DNA of 64,000 nucleotides. Source: Lachnospiraceae bacterium (GTDB lineage Bacteria > Bacillota > Clostridia > Lachnospirales > Lachnospiraceae). Positions 62,423 to 64,000 of this stretch are shown one piece after another (the stretch's first letter is position 1; each line of letters opens with the position of its first letter). Both the position numbers and the translations under genes were made by a program. The notes under the pieces were generated by a model, which saw only the letters and a program-made list of their open reading frames with translations, was not told the DNA's origin and did not search any database. Location of the stretch: contig JAFXQX010000033.1 of assembly GCA_017526745.1 (NCBI GenBank), forward strand, positions 214,685-278,684, given 5' to 3'.

Positions 62423-64000
62423 TTACGCTGCTATCGCGTTATCATTTATGCTTTCAATAACTTTCCGGATTCCCATCCAGACATTTAGATCTGTAAATAT
62501 CTCAACTACGCTGCCCTGATCTGTGAACGGAGATTCCTGAAGCACGGATAGGTCTTTCATCATGCCGTTATGAACGATATACTCGACAATCTGGTTCACA
62601 AAGTATATCTGCCGGCTGTCAAGATTAGCGCCTTCCAAGTACTCTGAAAATGCTGCTTTGGCTGCATTCATATCAAGACCAACAACCTCACGAACAAGTT
62701 CACCCAAAGGCTTAGAGCCATACTCCTGCTCATATTCTTCCTTTGTGCCGAGCTCAGACCAAAGAACTTTTTCCAATGCCTCTATATCGTCATGCGACAA
62801 AGGAATGTTGGACTTAAGTTTTTTAATTGCCTCGTTATCCTGATGTTCACGGATGTAGTACTCCGCTTTTGCCTTGTAATTCTTCAGGTCATCATTCTCA
62901 AGTTCCGATTCATTCCATGAAACATCAAGGATATCATCCTCAAAGTTTGTATCATAACGAAGCTTATTATGAGGAATATACTTCATAAGATTACGAAGTT
63001 TTTCTCTGATTTCCTCAAATTCGTTGATTCCGCAGTTATCGATATAATCTGTATGAAGAATCTTATCAATAAGTTCTGCCTGCACTTTTATTTCCGGAAT
63101 ATTTGCAACGCTTGCAATGCCCCTGACACGTTTAAACAGGTCGCTACGGGCTCTGCCATATTTCTTGCCAACAAGATATGCCAGCTCTATTCCGTACATA
63201 AGTGCATCGAAACGTACCGCACTTGCTTCATCATCGTCATTTGGCAGGATTAGCGGAGCAAGTTCTTCCCGAACAATCAGCGTATCTTCATATGTCAGCG
63301 TTTGATAATTTGCCTCAACCGAATATAAGTCAACATATTTCAGGTGTTGTTTTACCGCAAAGTTTTCACGCGGAAGCTCCTGTACCTTACCGGTCATCAT
63401 CTCTACCAAGGCATTACGATATGCTATAAGCCTATCTACCTGATAATCTAGATCTTGAAGTTTATAAGCAATCTCAAACTGTAGATTAAAGATTGCTCCC
63501 TGAAGGGCAATCATATTCGCAGTGGGCTTACCTTTGCTCATGCGGAAAAACTCAAAGTTACCGCAGAAATCAAAAATGTAAAACTTGCTCTTGTCTTCCC
63601 CATCAATAAGCCCCGGACAAAGCCTGGTCCCACGTCCAATCATCTGCCAGAACTTGGCATAGCTCATTACCTTCTTAAAGAAGACAAGGTTTAATACTTC
63701 CGGTACATCGATACCGGTATCCATCATATCAACAGATATCGCAATCTGAGGCAGCTTATTAGGCTCAGAGAACTCATCAATAAGAGTCTGGGCATAGTTG
63801 ATCCTATTGTCGATTACCTGTGCAAATCCATCCAAATGCGGGTAATCCTTATTAAAGATTTCAAGAATCTTCTCCGCATGATCATGGTTCTTTGCAAAAA
63901 TGATCGTCTTACCAAGCTTCTGACCATAATCTATCTTGATACCCTCTGTCATAACAGTGTGCAGTACCTGACGGATGGTATCTTCATTGAATATCCATGA
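62423..64000 (-). CDS. hsdR: Type I restriction enzyme HsdR, C-terminal part (EcoEI-like), cut by window edge
   Basis: An open frame of about 525 codons that runs in frame past the right edge (SWIFNEDTIRQVL precedes the first internal ATG at 63952), so the true start is outside. It holds the second helicase lobe (KTIIFAKNHDHAEKILEIF, ISVDMMDTGIDVPE, MIGRGTRLCPGL) and an EcoEI_R_C-type tail. HsdR is the DNA-translocating, cleaving subunit of a type I system; the hsdM and hsdS genes are not in the window. Directly followed by the STAND gene. Confidence 0.88.
   Translation of the reverse strand, partial: SWIFNEDTIRQVLHTVMTEGIKIDYGQKLGKTIIFAKNHDHAEKILEIFNKDYPHLDGFAQVIDNRINYAQTLIDEFSEPNKLPQIAISVDMMDTGIDVPEVLNLVFFKKVMSYAKFWQMIGRGTRLCPGLIDGEDKSKFYIFDFCGNFEFFRMSKGKPTANMIALQGAIFNLQFEIAYKLQDLDYQVDRLIAYRNALVEMMTGKVQELPRENFAVKQHLKYVDLYSVEANYQTLTYEDTLIVREELAPLILPNDDDEASAVRFDALMYGIELAYLVGKKYGRARSDLFKRVRGIASVANIPEIKVQAELIDKILHTDYIDNCGINEFEEIREKLRNLMKYIPHNKLRYDTNFEDDILDVSWNESELENDDLKNYKAKAEYYIREHQDNEAIKKLKSNIPLSHDDIEALEKVLWSELGTKEEYEQEYGSKPLGELVREVVGLDMNAAKAAFSEYLEGANLDSRQIYFVNQIVEYIVHNGMMKDLSVLQESPFTDQGSVVEIFTDLNVWMGIRKVIESINDNAIAA

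Noticed and set aside
1..64000. CRISPR array
   Set aside because: No regularly spaced direct repeats of 20-40 bases were seen anywhere.

Overview
The window looks like a chromosome segment of a motile, Gram-positive Clostridia member, most likely Lachnospiraceae. Supporting this are the Mbl-FlhO-FlhP rod cluster, YvyF next to ComFC, the CdaA/CdaR pair, an HPr with both His15 and Ser46, a long-form hibernation factor and tightly packed minus-strand operons with strong Shine-Dalgarno sites. This is inference from gene content; no 16S or tRNA gene was seen.

Region 1 (1-21746, minus) is one long surface-polysaccharide operon. In transcription order it holds large membrane proteins (one pair possibly a single gene split by a frameshift, another ending in a metal-site-less metallo-beta-lactamase-like domain), a WbaP-type initiating sugar-phosphate transferase, GT2 and GT4 glycosyltransferases, two paralogous Wzy/O-antigen-ligase proteins, two Wzx-type flippases, a UDP-HexNAc 2-epimerase, a WbsX-family protein, a capsule-synthesis-like protein, and a NeuB/NeuA pair for a nonulosonic (sialic-like) acid. 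A divergent rfbD (21849) sits at its head.

Region 2 (22722-33571, minus) is housekeeping and flagellar: YuiD-like PAP2 protein, HPr with its own promoter and terminator, CdaR and CdaA for c-di-AMP, two uncharacterised membrane proteins, YvyF, ComFC, RecD2, FlgJ-like, FlgG/FlhP, FlgF/FlhO and Mbl/MreB.

Region 3 (33881-51532) starts with an orphan GT4 on the plus strand. The minus-strand run, read from 51532 downward, mixes stress, repair and surface genes: NlpC/P60 hydrolase, HPF, MtnA, UvrB, a polyprenol-sugar synthase, an MBOAT acyltransferase with its DHHW/AlgJ-like partner, UvrA, a second small initiating sugar transferase, an epimerase, two glycosyltransferases and a flagellin lysine methylase. 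The uvrB-uvrA pair is split by the three-gene acyl/lipid-sugar cassette.

Region 4 (51637-58229) holds TrxB, a divergent FabG-like SDR, rpsI and rplM behind a perfect sigma-A promoter and an L13-leader-like RNA, a hybrid histidine kinase, a CapA-like phosphoesterase and a low-molecular-weight tyrosine phosphatase.

Region 5 (58230-64000) is visibly more AT-rich and looks acquired: a 474-bp gene-free boundary, a 1234-residue STAND NTPase with a nuclease-fold-like N-terminus, and directly upstream of it the C-terminal part of a type I restriction HsdR that runs off the right edge. This STAND gene coupled to hsdR is the best candidate for an unstudied defence system here.

Two copies of a palindromic GGGACGGTCC repeat (2835 and 33795) suggest a RAYT-type repeat family in the genome.
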